Below are positions 20,861 through 32,885 of a stretch of 64,000 bases of DNA, one piece after another (the stretch's first letter is position 1; each line of letters opens with the position of its first letter). The notes under the pieces are model-generated. The model searched no databases. It was given only the letters and a program-made list of their open reading frames with translations, and had not been told where the DNA came from. Source of the stretch: Spirometra erinaceieuropaei (Eukaryota; Platyhelminthes; Cestoda; Diphyllobothriidea; Diphyllobothriidae); contig CACRXP010000035.1 in NCBI GenBank assembly GCA_902702965.1, positions 843,231 through 907,230 of the forward strand, written 5' to 3'. A program made the position numbers and the translations under genes.

Positions 20861-23714
20861 AATTCTGTCTTCTAAAGTGCCTATTAGAACCTTAAAAGAA
20901 GGAGAAGGCCGGGTGAGAGGTGAGGTGATTATTCATAGACTGATTTTGGACCAAATGCTGCGCACATCGGCCCCTAAGCTGGTTGACTTCACTTGGAACT
21001 CGACGATCGGTCAGGATTCATACAGCGCATTCCGAATTTTTTTTATAACTTAATCTTGTTTGAGGGCTGTTACTAATTTGCACAAGTAGACCGCCTGCCA
21101 ACGGAAATTCGAGACTTTTGTCCTTACGAGGCCGGACAACTGGGCAGTGTTTATAGTTAGCTATAAATAGCTGGCCAAATATTTAATCCTGTCGGGTGTT
21201 CTGGACATGTGAATTTACCAAATACCCAGTGTGCTAGCAAATTAAGTGGAGTCTGCGGATCTGCCAGAGGAATTAAGCACAATCGTAATTTGGATGATGG
21301 AGTGGACTCTTTGGTGGAAAGAGCAGTCTATTAAGTCATTACCTTGCGTGACCAGCAAGCCGGGATTGCACGACGTCGACGGTGGCTTCCATTGAACAGC
21401 GGATGTTCACCGATTTTCTCCAGCCCACTAGGAAGTTAGACATAGAGGCGGTTTCAAGTTATACGCATTTGCTCACTTATACTGTGCCAACGAAAGATGA
21501 GCCGACGAAACCCGAACACCCATTCGTCAGTTTATTAGAAACACTAGATTACGATCGCCTGGGATAGGCTCAAGTGATTGGTAAATTGATAGTATCATTT
21601 CGTGTCGCAACCACCAACGATTAACACTAGTTGGCACGTTTAAGTGGCACGTGCACGAATGTGCGGCCTCACCAATCGGCACAAGCCATGTCCACGAGCT
21701 GAGAGTGACAAACCTGCTTAGCCAATCAGCTTGCAGCTTTTGGCTATGCGCGGCACGCTGCCTTCGGGTGACCGTCCCATTTGCCTGTCTGTCTGCGCTC
21801 ATCCCACCAAACCAGTGCTCGTTGCGGCACGAAAACATCTCGCAAGAACAAGGTGAGGAACACGCTGGAGATTGGTGTCGCAACTGCTGCTGCTGTTTCT
21901 GACGCCGTCACCGCTGCCACCCTCGCTAATACCACCCTCTTACATTCTGTCGCCTGTTGCGCAATAACCTGCGTCACACGACACTGTGAGTACTACTGAT
22001 TGTGGAATTCATCCTGTCCAGCCTACCGCAATCCGGCTGTTCGCGTACTTGCCTCCCGTCAAGCCCACCAGGTGCGGCTAACAGTGGATTACTCATCTGG
22101 CGTTCGTAACCTTCCGCGCACTCGCATAGCCCTTGGATCACCTGTCTACTACTATCTATTTAAGCTTCCCTGTCTCCCACAGGGAGGTTTACCAGCCCTG
22201 TGTCCATTGGCTGTTCTGTGGAAATACCGCCTTCGCGAATGTCTGCCGGGGAAGTAAGAGGAGAAGAGCCCCAGTCCACGGCTGAATGTAAGCGGATATA
22301 TCTGGTTGATGTTAATGCTCCCTTTTTGTGGAAAAAAGCAAGAGTTTGGTTTTCGGTTTTAAGAAGGTAGTTTACGCAGTCACGTGGGCAGGCTGCAGAA
22401 AACTGTACCACCTTGGAATAATGCGTCATCGCAAAGGTTGCTGCTTGGGCGGCATTATTCTTTCCACAGTCTGCATCGAAAAATAGTGCACAAATTTCGA
22501 TAACGCTTTGCAATTTTTTAAAAAAAGACGAAAGAGTACCGGTTAGGGAGGTCGCGCTCAAGTGTAAGGTTAGTAGAGGCGGTTGAAAGGCACCTTCCAT
22601 CGTACTAAGCAAACAAACAGTTATGGGCACCGGGGATTTGGACTTGCTCAGGTCGACATCGTAAGCTTTCTTTCATTCCGAAGTTTATTGGGCCTTCGAC
22701 AGTTAGCACTGTCTTCCCCGACAGAGTACACAGCCAAGAAGGAAGCCCTTATTGCCTTTATTACCCTTACAGGGACTAAACAGCGACCGAGAGATCGGTG
22801 TGTTGTTCAGGAAAGAGGAGAGTCAGCAGCAGACGTCCGTTGCAATCTTAGGCATGGGGGGGGGGGGCGGGTAAGATGTATTTTGTGAGCACAGAACAAT
22901 GCACTCAATCACGTGTTCGCAAGCTCTGTTCAGACCAGGCTGGGGCCAGAGAGGGTTCCAATCTACGACGACAATAGGTTAAGACAAGTGAAGCAGTCAT
23001 TCTGCCGTGTGAGTTACTGTGGCCATATCGGTCGATGGTGAACTCCCCGTTGTCTAAGGCGAAACTTCCAAAATTGCTTCGCAAGATGTGCAAATTAGCC
23101 TGGCTGTCTTGAGAAAAAGTGTCGATTCTACCCTTAATAACTACGTAAACTGAAATCGATATGAAAAGAAGCGTGTAAACGTGGGATATGGGGACAGACA
23201 GTATCCATCGCCTCCCCTTCCCCCTGCTGAAACACATGTCCTCAGAGTAGAATGATTTCTTCTGATAGAAAAGCTGGGTTAGAGAAGGTTCGTTCTCCTG
23301 ATGTTGCGGATTTTAGCTCGAACCGATCAGCAGGGACGACGAAGGACTAAGGGGGGGAGGTGGGAGATCTATGAGGCTTAACGCATGTTTACCATAGTCT
23401 CTTCAATGAAGTACATGTTCATCAGATCTCATAGACATGCTTTCGGATGCCTTTGTTAAGAGGGGGCAGTTGCTTCCAATTGAATGTCTATCAGCAGGTT
23501 TGGTGTCCAGGTGTTAGTGTTTGATTTCTGGTAACCAGAAGAATTATTAATGAGGGTAGGGTATGTGCCCCCCCCTTTGGGTTGATGTTCGAAAATCTAT
23601 CTTCTCATCCTTCTTAAGTACGTGTGGCTCATAAAGGTTTTCCTGGCAGTAGGTCGCAAAGAGGGCTATGCGATACACGGATGCCGGCTTTAATTATCGT
23701 CATTGACGTGAGAG
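20861..23714. other. No recognisable gene; CpG-richer block 21600-22260
   Basis: From about 21600 to 22260 the DNA is GC-richer and has TATTTAAG near 22158, which could be a TATA-like box or an LTR feature. I found no second copy to prove an LTR. A minus-strand frame of 156 codons (22160-22630) shows no known domain. There are G-runs at 22857-22866 and 23351-23357. Confidence 0.4.
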
Positions 23715-24030
23715 TTATCCGCAGCGAGTTCAGGGGTAGTGTTAAGGCTACGTTTAAGTTGAGGATTAATGTTCGGCTAGTGTTGCCAGGGTTAGATTAT
23801 GGTTTTGATTTGGAGTTGAGGCTAGGCTTGGGGTTTTGGGGTCTAAGGTTTCAGGCCTAGGGCTGAGATTAGGGTTTCAGGGTTAAGAATAGGGAGTCAA
23901 GGTAGGGGTTTTAAGCTTAGGGTTTTAAGGTGAGGGTTTAGGGTTTGGGTTTTCAGGCGCGGGTTAAGGTTGCGGTTACGCTCGAGCTTTCCTAAAGGGC
24001 TTACGAGCTACGGGTTAGGGTTACCCATTA
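23715..24030 (+). repeat. Degenerate telomere-like TTAGGG tract
   Basis: Over about 300 bp, words such as GGGTTAG, TTAGGGTTT, GGGTTTAGGGTTTGGG and GGGTTAGGGTTACCC recur at irregular spacing, with G almost confined to the plus strand. It is a decayed interstitial telomeric-type repeat or a minisatellite derived from one. Confidence 0.75.
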
Positions 24031-25359
24031 CAGGCATAGCAATGGTTGTCGTTAGTTTTGTAGCTAACTACAGCCTGCCGAATTATTAAGGGTGAATAGT
24101 TGTTGTAGAGCAGCCGGGGATCGGTTGAATATTCCATTAAAAAAAACTGGAAAACGCCCACTATTTCAGAATTCACAGCATTAAGTAGGCAGGCTAGGAC
24201 AAACAAGGAAAACACGCAGCCAGAAAATGTGCGCTGCTGGCCGGTTTCGAGACTTTGCCCCCCCCCCCGCTCCCTTCCCCCAAGACCCAGGCGCCGGCAA
24301 ATTTTGTGTAGCCGCATGAGTTTCCTGTTGGCGGTTCTAAGCCGTGTTCTAGGCAATTCAACCACATGAGAGTGGCGTCCAATGATTCATCCTACTCTTG
24401 GAGCAGGATACGAGCGTTACGACCAAAAGTGCCTGCCAGTAGTTCCACGGTGTCGAACGATCTCGATATATTCAAGAAATATTTCCGCCAACGGCAACTG
24501 GTGGGACGGTGGGCTAGAAAACCGCTACTTCTTCATCTCATAACAAGCCTTTTCTCTTTGTGTAAGTCCCCAAATCGCAAACAGGGTTGTATGGGCTATT
24601 TTAAATCTGGAAGTCCGCTTGACAGACGGTTCAACGCGAAGTGGTATATGACCAGAAATTACAGAAGGGATGTTTAAGTACTTAAATTAGGGCCGAATCG
24701 GAAAGTGATTAACACGTCGGAACGTCAAACTGCCCATGAGTCTACGCAGTTTATTTTTATGTTTCTTAGACAATGAAGAGAAACAGACAGACTTATGAGG
24801 ATCTGACGAAATCTGTTAGAAGGGCAGAAAGCCACCTATAATTCTTGAATTATATACCTGCACGTACACAGGCAACTTGACGTAGTTTGTAACATTGAGA
24901 ATCGACAAAAATATGCTGGCGCCAGTCAGGGAAGTATGAAACTCTCATAACGACATCTAAGTGTTCTCCTCTTCCACTATTCGCCCAGCCGGCGATAGGT
25001 TAGAGCATTCGACAGGGTTTCTAAATGTCGGCAGACCTTAAGCCCGAATGGCCACTTTTTCCTCCTGCCATACATCAAAAAATACGGTCCTTGCACCGCT
25101 AATTCTGTGGCCCACGGAGACTGAATTGCCTCCACTGTTTCGTTAATAAAACCGCCTTCTCATGACGCCCATTCATTATTGACGAAAATGACGTTCTCGC
25201 GCTCACCGCTGAGTATCTGCAAGGACCGGATCCGCCTTGAGTTCTTTTGCTGAAAATTCTGCCCTCTTTAAAGTAAACAAATGCTGTCACAGGAAGTGAC
25301 GTCATCGGTTGTATTAGCTCTGCATTTTCTTAGTTGGTATAAATGCAATTTCCGCCTAT

Positions 25360-25515
25360 CCCTACACTTGACAAACGTGGCTATTGGGTCATAGTCCTAA
25401 TCGGGATCGAGCCCCAGGTCTTCCACACTTCGGGGTCAGGTATGACTGGCCGACGACGGCTAATAAGCCAAAAATGGCCATTCCAGTCTCCGTTGTCTTG
25501 TCGGTAATACCATTC
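25360..25515 (+). repeat. Possible tRNA-headed SINE
   Basis: GTGGCTATTGGGTC (box A-like) is followed about 30 bp later by GGATCGAGCCCC (box B-like, one change from GGTTCGANNCC). Then comes a body containing AATGGCCATTCCAGTCTCC and GTCGGTAATACC. The AATGGCCA..TC.CC part recurs at 25047-25068 and 35017-35045. It abuts the truncated long-TIR element at 25520. Confidence 0.35.
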
Positions 25516-25519
25516 TCCC

Positions 25520-26195
25520 TATATCATGCGCCGTTCGAAGAAGGCGTATAATTAGATTTAAAAAAAAGTTTCTAATTATGAGATTTTTTAAGACCGCGCA
25601 ATACCCATTCATATAGCATCGTATTTCTCCGGTTATCACGGCTTCCCATGAAATGTACAAAATGGTCCGCATCCATTGCACATTTTTATGGACTCTGTAT
25701 GATATCCTTTTAAATTCAGAGAAGACTGTGATTTTCTTTAAGCGGAACGCATGCACCTTGTAGACTGAAATCGCTAGGCGCTAATTCAACGACTGTTCAC
25801 GCTCCAAATTAATCGGCAATTAGAAAACTTTCTTTAAAACCTAATTTTACTCCTTCTCCGAGTATAAAATATAAAGATGCCGTGAATCTCTATCAAGCGA
25901 ACGAAAGAAAACAAATTTTTGTTCGTTGTTTCTCTAAAATATATTTGAATTTGCAAGACCATCGAAAGTCAATGGGAAAAATGCATGCTAATTAAGTAGT
26001 CATTTTTTGCCGAGTAAGATTTCTACTGGAGTTTCGAAAGCGGTATATTCAGAAGCTGACATCCTGCCGAGTCCGAAATATCATAGGATTATGCCGCCAG
26101 ATAACCAGTATTACAACAGAGCCCAAGTAATCCTTCCTTACCGAAAACGCATTTCAGGATTCCAGTCAACATTTCATGAGATCGGTCACTCACTG
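25520..26195. mobile_element. Long-TIR element, left-truncated copy
   Basis: The centre and the whole right arm are present: ATATATTTGAATTTGCAAG, ATGCATGCTAATTAAGTAG, AAGCTGACATCCTGCCGAG, ATTATGCCGCCAGATAACC and the end ATTTCATGAGATCGGTCACT, then CACTG|TA (26191-26197). The left arm is lost; the SINE-like sequence lies at the break. Confidence 0.75.
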
Positions 26196-26197
26196 TA

Positions 26198-28047
26198 CCC
26201 TAAAATTCAGTGTGACTGTAGACATCACTTATTATTCACCGTTTCCATTGTTTGAAATCTCCTTCATTCGGGGACTAAATGTAAACTCATACGCGGCGCC
26301 TTATTCAAAGTTTGTTATTTTCTAAAAATTGTTTCTTGTCTTTTTTAAATTATCGCTCTCACTTTCTTTGCCAAATGACAGCGGGCGATAAGATTTTCGG
26401 CAGAAATTTACCTATTTTATGTGTCTTCTTGCTCTCCGCCCTGTGTGTTGCCCCACCCGTAAAACTCCCTCTACCGCCATTCAACGTATGACACGGTCCA
26501 CAGGCTAGCTGAAGTTAACTGAGGGTCATACAACATATCGTAGCCGAAGAAACTCATATGAGTGACAGTAGTTTGTGCGCAAAATCGCATGCAGCTCTAA
26601 TGACTCTCTGCTATCTACCCCTAAAACCACGAGTTCAAAAGGAATCCAAGTGAAAAGCTTTCATTTCCTCTACGTCAGAATGAAGTGTTTCATAGCTCAT
26701 ATCGATCTTCCCATAATAAATCTTAATTCTGAAGTAGTTTTGGAACCTCATAACCCATTGAAATTGCGGCAATTTTACGGACGATTGTCGTGCTACGGTA
26801 AAGCGTAAACTTCGAGCAGTGATTTCTGCCATCCTGTTTACATAACGGAAATACCATCGATGGTTTGCCGTCAGAAAGTCCAGATTTCGTAGTTCAATAG
26901 TAAGTGTAACTGTCTCTACAGTCGGCGAGTGTGCCGTACATTCTACCCTAAGATTGCGTGGGCTAAATCTAAACAAGTCAGTAGTTTTGTGGATTTTGGT
27001 GGTCTGAAGTCGGCACGTCAGCGGTTAAAAGTTAACTGACTGATACGCGGAGGCAGGAGATGGGGGGGGGGGTGGGGGGGAGAAAAATGGCTGCGTCACA
27101 AAACAAACCAGCAGCACCATGTCTGCCTCAGTAAATTCGACTTTCTGGATGCAGGTGTGCGCTGATATGGTGTTCGTTTAGCTTCCTACTGAATGGTGAT
27201 CAGACGCACTCTGCTTGTGCAACTGAGACTTTTGATTATAGGGGACAGGGTAGAGCTCGGGTTTTCCTTTGATGTAAGCCGCAAGGCACGTGTGCGCTAT
27301 GTGTCCCCCTGCGGTACTGCGCGAGGCTTGCGTTAACCTTAAACCGAGGGGAGGGGAATCGCATTGACTGATGGCACAGGTTGGTCGGGTCGCATCGAGT
27401 CTACATGAGTCTTTAGCCATTGTTTTACATGTGTATGTCACGCGTAATGAGGTGCCTTACGCCAAGTCAGCCACCGCTCCGTCTTGCCTTTCTCGTGCTA
27501 CCTGAAAGCAGTCTAAGTGCTTGCTCTCTTCCTCATGGCTTGTGAGGCGGAGAACAACGTTCAGCAGCGCGTCAGATTTTTTATAGTTAGGAAAGTGCGC
27601 CGAATCGTCGACCTCACTCTCACTTCCCATGCCCAGGCCCAAGTCACTGTCCAAGCCGTTCAGTTGACAGGCGCAGGAATGGGTGCGGTGGCTGACATAT
27701 CTAGTGACCCTGTCTGCGCGCGTCACATGCACGACCTGGCCTCGCAAACACAAACAGTGGGATTTTTTACAACGGGGGTTCAGCGGCGTAAACCTTACAC
27801 GTGTGGGAGTGCTACCGGTCACGTTAAGAAGGAGTCGTTTCGGCCTGGCTCTCGGCCCACCACTCCACACATACGCACACAACTGGGCAGACTGCATGGG
27901 CTGAGTTGGGGCGTCAGTCAGCAGCCTTCCAATCCACAGGGCTTGACGCTCCATGATTGCCTCGGGCTCAAATCACACATGCAGCAGAGGGACCGCATGG
28001 AGACAGAGCCGAGACGCACATTTCCCACTTGCGAGGGAAGTGGATGA
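26198..28047. other. No recognisable gene; G-rich run and GC-rich block
   Basis: A run of G with one T (27061-27081) can form a quadruplex. From 27050 to 28047 the sequence is GC-richer and contains overlapping long frames on both strands (plus 27517-28047, minus 27457-27954). That is typical of GC-rich repeats rather than genes. It leads directly into the tandem array. Confidence 0.45.
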
Positions 28048-28968
28048 TCACACACACACACACAAACACACGACAGTTCGACCATCTATTTCGATGATGT
28101 CCACCGTGTACTCCACAGACTGCATTGTCGGAGCAGGGACGGTGACATACGCAGGGGTTTATAGTGCTAGTAGACTTGCGTAGCATCTACCTACACTCTT
28201 TCCTCCTCCCCCGCCTGAGCCCGGTGTCAAGACCAAGTCAAGAAGACCGGAGACGGGGGAGGCCGCAGGTGGATGGCTCGGACGGATCCTCGCCTTGGCG
28301 CTCCACTCCGCACCTCCTGGTCCACACACAAATGACCAGGATTTTTACCACAAAACAATGGGGTGGTGGCGGTGGTCCAGTTGTACCACGATTGCCGACA
28401 TCAGGGTCTGCCAGCGCACCCCGCAAGTGTTGGCATTTGCTATTGCGCACAAATAACGCCTGCCAGAGTCCGATGTGGCTCCCGTGTTGGTCCGGCGCAT
28501 CTAAGACGTGGCCCGTTTGGAGGGCACAACACACACACACACGACATTTCGACCGTCGCTGTCGACGATGTCCACCGTTGGCTCCATAGCAGGGTGAGTT
28601 CAGGAATGGTGACTTGCACGTGATTTAGTAATGGCAGACTTGCGCAGCATCTACCGCACCCTCTCCTCTTCGCCCGCATGGGTCCGACGTCAAGACGCAG
28701 TGAATAAGGCCGGAGGTGAGAGAGAACGCAGATGAGTCGCATGGCGAAAACCCACATCTAAGCGTACTACCAAACCCCCTGGTTCATAAAACAACAAAGT
28801 AGGGCGGGAGATCCGGATTCCAATTGGTGCAGCATGCGCTTGCACATGGACGTACCACACACCGCAATGATGGCCTTTGTTATGGATGCGCATTCCCGAT
28901 AACGCCTGATGGACTCTGATCTAGCTCCCATTTTGGTACAGCGCATTTGCCGCTCGGCCCGTTTTAGG
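28048..28968 (+). repeat. GC-rich tandem repeat, about 471-bp unit, two copies
   Basis: Unit 1 (28048-28518) and unit 2 (28519-28968) both start with a CA dinucleotide run, then CGACA(G/T)TTCGACC and GATGTCCACCGT. Both continue with ACTTGCG(T/C)AGCATCTACC, GTCAAGAC and, near the end, AACGCCTG and GCGCATNT. The GATGTCC blocks are 471 bp apart. A third start appears at about 28969 (GCACAACGCACACAGG), then the match ends. A single related block lies at 7408-7465. Confidence 0.75.
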
Positions 28969-29259
28969 TGCACAACGCACACAGGTGGGACGGTCACAGG
29001 AGTTGGACAGATAAGTAAATTAGTCGATGATAAATTTTTCCTGGCGGTTAAGGCGAGTTCACTGGAAATACATCAACTAGCCAGCGGGGGTGTACTGGTC
29101 AAACCTTCCGCTCTTTTATATTGTCCACCGGAACCAAGTGATTGGTTGGCCCAGTGATCCATGGAGGTGTGAGAACAATCGCGCAGTGGACAGGGAAGGT
29201 TCATTGACGTCAGCATGTTTTGCGCCATGTTTGTAAGCGGTTTTTACAGGAACGTTTCA

Positions 29260-29339
29260 TGGTGGTGGTGGTGGTGGTGGTGGTGGTGGTGGTGGTGGTG
29301 GTGGTGGTGGTGGTGGTGGTGGTGGTGGTGGTGGTGGTG
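29260..29339 (+). repeat. (TGG)n microsatellite, about 26 units, uninterrupted
   Basis: 80 bp of perfect TGG. Frames through it are homopolymeric (poly-Trp in one) and not genes. Being perfect, it is probably variable in length. Confidence 0.98.
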
Positions 29340-29531
29340 CGAGTCCAACTTCTGCATACGTGATCCCCGCCATATTACCATCCACAGCTTACTGAGGCTT
29401 CTGTGTCTAACATAGTCAAGGACTCTTGTAAAGAAACATGTCTCCGGTTATGCAGAGCAAATTCGTAGGTGCGCGCTGTAATCCGGATTTTCCATGTCTG
29501 TCTGCTGCAGACGTATCGTTTGAATGAGAGA

Positions 29532-29692
29532 AAAGAAGCCCCCAACCCTTACCTAGGGCAGAACTTGTGTGGCATAGAACCTACTTCCGTTTGCCCCTCC
29601 CTACGCGTCGGATATCTCAAATTCCCAGCTGTCGCCATCAAGTGTGTCTGCTCTAATCACTTAAAGCTTTTCTGGGCGGTCTATTCCAAGTT
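29532..29692 (+). repeat. Dispersed repeat R3, copy 1
   Basis: The segment around ACCTAG...GGGGCAGAA/GGGCAGAAC, CGTCGGATATC and GGCGGTCTATTCCAAG is repeated in the same orientation at 30250-30410. Frames are not shared, so it is not clearly coding. Confidence 0.5.
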
Positions 29693-30249
29693 ATGGGAGT
29701 GGTCAGTATGTGCTTCTTCGATTTTGCCCTACTATGAAGTGTCCACAAAATCTGGAAGCTTAGTCAAATGGATACAGTTTTTTTCAAAATGCTGTTGTCT
29801 CGGACGAAGTATAGACCCGACGAAAGGACAACCTGAGGATCATGGCTGGTTTGGTAATAACTCACCACTTAAAGACGAGATGTCGCCAAGTAAGTGACCG
29901 AAGCGTTATACAGGAAGTCCATACTCGTAATATTCATAAAATACATAACAATTATTTCGGCCTCTGTGTCATTTTTGACCAGTAGATTACTGGGGGCTAA
30001 CCATGTCTATCACAAACGACTAAATACCATCAAGTTTCCTGAGATGGGTCACTCTATTAAAGAAGTTCACTTTAAGAACGACCAACAGTTGTCTCCTGCC
30101 CCCATGTACTCTACTCTTAAACTGCATAAGCTTTTTGCCTTCCCTTAAAACTGCAAAAAACCACGTATTTGGTGCTGTCGATAGACGATATATTTGACTT
30201 CCCCTCCGTATATCCATTTCGCAGCCGGAAATTTAGACGCATCATATGA

Positions 30250-30410
30250 GGAAGAAGGGAATTATCTACAGTTTTACCTAGTCTCATCTGGGGCAGAATT
30301 TACTTTCGTTTCTCTTTTCTAAATGTATCGGATTTTCGATATCCCGACCTGCCACTAGCACTCGTATTTACGCTAGCAAGCTAAAGTTTTCCGTGGCGGT
30401 CTATTACAAA
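30250..30410 (+). repeat. Dispersed repeat R3, copy 2
   Basis: This matches 29532-29692, ending in GGCGGTCTATTACAAAT. The two copies are about 718 bp apart. Confidence 0.5.
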
Positions 30411-31291
30411 TGAAGTTTGGCATTAAGATCTCTTTCAGTATCCACCTGCTTGTCGGTAATTTGGTTTTGGACCTCTGCCATTCAGGTTTAGTGAGTAAGT
30501 TCGCTCCCGCAACAATGATCTACATGCTGGGCACGAAGATCTAAACAAGTAAATAAGAGTTTTCTAATCTGCACATGCACGCCGGTTCTTGAATTAATCA
30601 CCAGAAAATAGATAATCTGATTTGTCCTCAACTCATTCTTGGGTCACTGCGCATGGCCTTATTAATGCTGGCCGAATAGTGTCATACAGCGCGACTGTGC
30701 AACGCTTGTACACAATCACAAAATACCTGCGCAACCATTTGTTTAACTCCATCCTGTAGCGTTTGGACCATCTTAGGTGTTTCATTAGTTCCTGACAATA
30801 TTAGATATTCCAAATCAATGATTTTCTTTCGGATGTTTAAATTTTCTTTATTAAAATCGACAAACTGCATTAATGACTAAGATGAACTGTGAAAAGTAAC
30901 TGATACAAGACGCCTTCGTCAAAGTCAGGTGGGCAATACCCATCTGTTCTGAGTATTATTCAGACTGCGCGAAGTGACGGGCTGTGCCGGGTGGCTGATT
31001 GGCATTTGAAGTTATAAGACTATTTGGCGAGCAGAAGTTTGCCTTCCATACGCTCTTATCAGGTAACAGCCTCACTTACAGCTTGTGAATAGTAAGGGAA
31101 ATCGGGAACTGGTCATTGTATCACACAAGTTGGATGTGGGGAAGATGGGATGATAATTAACGTCAATCAGTACCAGTCTGGTCGGGCAATAATGGTTAGT
31201 GTGAATGGGAGAGGAGTTGGGAATAACCGTGTCAAAAGGGGGGGATGCAGGATAATGCGCGGACAATTGCACGCATTTAGCTGATTGACTG

Positions 31292-31790
31292 TTATCTACT
31301 CAGAATAATTGCGGTCTGCACGCAGCTCTTCTGTGAGCACAAGACCGGCTTGCATGAATTGACTGCGGCTGCGTCTGCTATTGCCGGTAGCTGCCGTTCC
31401 AGTGGTTTAGGGTAGTTCGATGAGACCCTATAAATCACTCAGTAGGCCTCGTCGCGGTCTACATGATGCCCGGACTAAACAACAAGTGCGAGACTGGCAC
31501 TGATCACTCTCGTAACTTTGTCTTTTTTCAACCATACTTGAAGAAGTTCACGTATTCTTAATGAAACGCGCCGATTAACACGACCAGTATAACCCGCTCC
31601 ACAGGAGAAAGCAAAAGTGTAAATGCGCGCAGAATAGTCTGGTTTGGCTACCAATCCTTATCTTTTCCATGCAGAATAAAGTTGTCCGAAAACGATGGCT
31701 GCAATCTTGCTGCCAGGATGGTGCGTGAAGCAGCTTTGTAAAGGCGTCTTCGCAGGAGTTCACTTGTCGCACCCCCTTGAAAGGAGACGT
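31292..31790 (-). pseudogene. GIY-YIG-tailed retroelement (Penelope-like), C-terminal domain
   Basis: On the minus strand, TRLFCAHLHFCF (about 31640) leads into CGAGYTGRVNRRVSLRIREL (31603 downward), the GIY-YIG core C...Y.GRT.RRL..RI.E. LQVWLKKDK follows and a stop closes this frame at 31475-31477. In the next frame come GHHVDRDEAY, a stop, VIYRVSSNYPKPLERQLPAI and ADAAAVNSCKPVLCSQKSC, ending at 31292. Compared with 20507-20860 the order is the same, with VIY(R/K)V and LC(S/A)QK shared. The domain is an endonuclease that cuts the target for retrotransposition. Frameshift and stops show that it is dead. Confidence 0.7.
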
Positions 31791-31985
31791 TAGCGAATAG
31801 AGTTTTCAGAGAGGTATGGTCTCGATTGATACCATATGGTTAGCTTCCTAAACAATTTTAGTAGGTGCGATTACGCTGACCTTAGGTATGTCACGTGCAG
31901 GCGCCGTCCTTACTCTTTTTATTCAGTGAGTGACTGTGGCTGGGGGGAGTGTTTATACCTCATCCACGGTTACATCTGTTATTAG

Positions 31986-32070
31986 TTCCCACGCACTTTC
32001 CTGCGCTTGTTTCGAGCCCTGCTTGGGCGCTCTTTATTATCTTAATCCAGCGGATGAATAAGTGGGTTTG
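31986..32070 (+). repeat. Direct repeat R4, copy 1
   Basis: CCCACGCACTTTCCTGCGC, then TGTTTCGAGCCCTGCTTG and GCGCTCTTTAT resembles 32253-32338 in the same order, about 268 bp away. TTTCGAGCCC looks like a box B, but no box A is convincing. Confidence 0.45.
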
Positions 32071-32252
32071 CTAATGGCACTGGTCGGACGGATTGAGACT
32101 CCGCCGATTCCACCATAGCAACTATGCACTGCGAATTAACACGCGGTTCCCTCCGTGGCCTTCCGGTTGTGACTGCACACTTCTTCCAATCCAATGAGTG
32201 GCGGTGTGGCGGGAAAGTGTGCGCAAGCCCCTTGGTAATACCAATCGTCGGT

Positions 32253-32338
32253 CCCCACGCGCTTCTCTGCGCGTGCTTTGATCTCTGCTTGCGCTCTCTT
32301 TCCTTCCTAATCAAGCAAGTATCTAAGATTGGTATGTT
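32253..32338 (+). repeat. Direct repeat R4, copy 2
   Basis: CCCACGCGCTTCTCTGCGC, then TGCTTTGATCTCTGCTTG and CGCTCTCTTTCC is homologous to 31986-32070. Confidence 0.45.
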
Positions 32339-32885
32339 AGTAAGGTAACCATACGTTATCAATCAAGCGGGGCTGCAGGACCAAACCTCGCCGAGTTTTC
32401 TTTTCCGCTGCCAGCACAGTGGGTTTGAATGGTCTCTGAAAAAAATTACAATCAGTTTAGAATGGTGTTCAATGGGGAACTATATCAGTCCCCTGGCCCT
32501 AGCGATAGCACATCCCTAACACGAGTGAGTACTATACTGAAGGTCATTGACGCGATCGTAGAAAAATCACACGTAATTCTTGCGATTACATCAGGAAGGG
32601 GTACACACTGGCATACATCAGAGTTTGGTAGTTTGCGAACCAGAGGACGTACGATATGTAATGAAAAGTTGCATTGTGGTGGGGTGCACCAAGCTCTCCC
32701 GAGTGCTGGGCGTAACTTGCCCTTTGCTTCCTGCCTTTAAGTTCCGGATTCGGAATCATCCCAGGCTGTAGCGTCGCGAAGGGTAGTTAATCGCCAAGAA
32801 GTGTTGCCAACAGATGCTGGTCAATGGCGCCTAGTGAGCTAGAAGTTATTATTTCGGTGTCCCGAATCACTACTAGTAGTGCTTC

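Noticed and set aside
21600..22260. Possible solo LTR with TATTTAAG
   Set aside because: No second LTR, primer-binding site, TG...CA ends or target duplication could be identified.
22160..22630. 156-codon minus frame running through the GC-rich 22 kb block
   Set aside because: No domain, no supporting context; crosses from GC-rich into AT-rich sequence as non-genic frames do.
27517..28047. 176-codon plus frame, the longest gap-free frame apart from the Helitron Rep
   Set aside because: A minus-strand frame of 165 codons overlaps it in the same GC-rich repeat-like block, and neither has a recognisable domain; chance in stop-poor DNA.
29215..29415. Frame with a poly-Trp run
   Set aside because: Translation of the TGG microsatellite.
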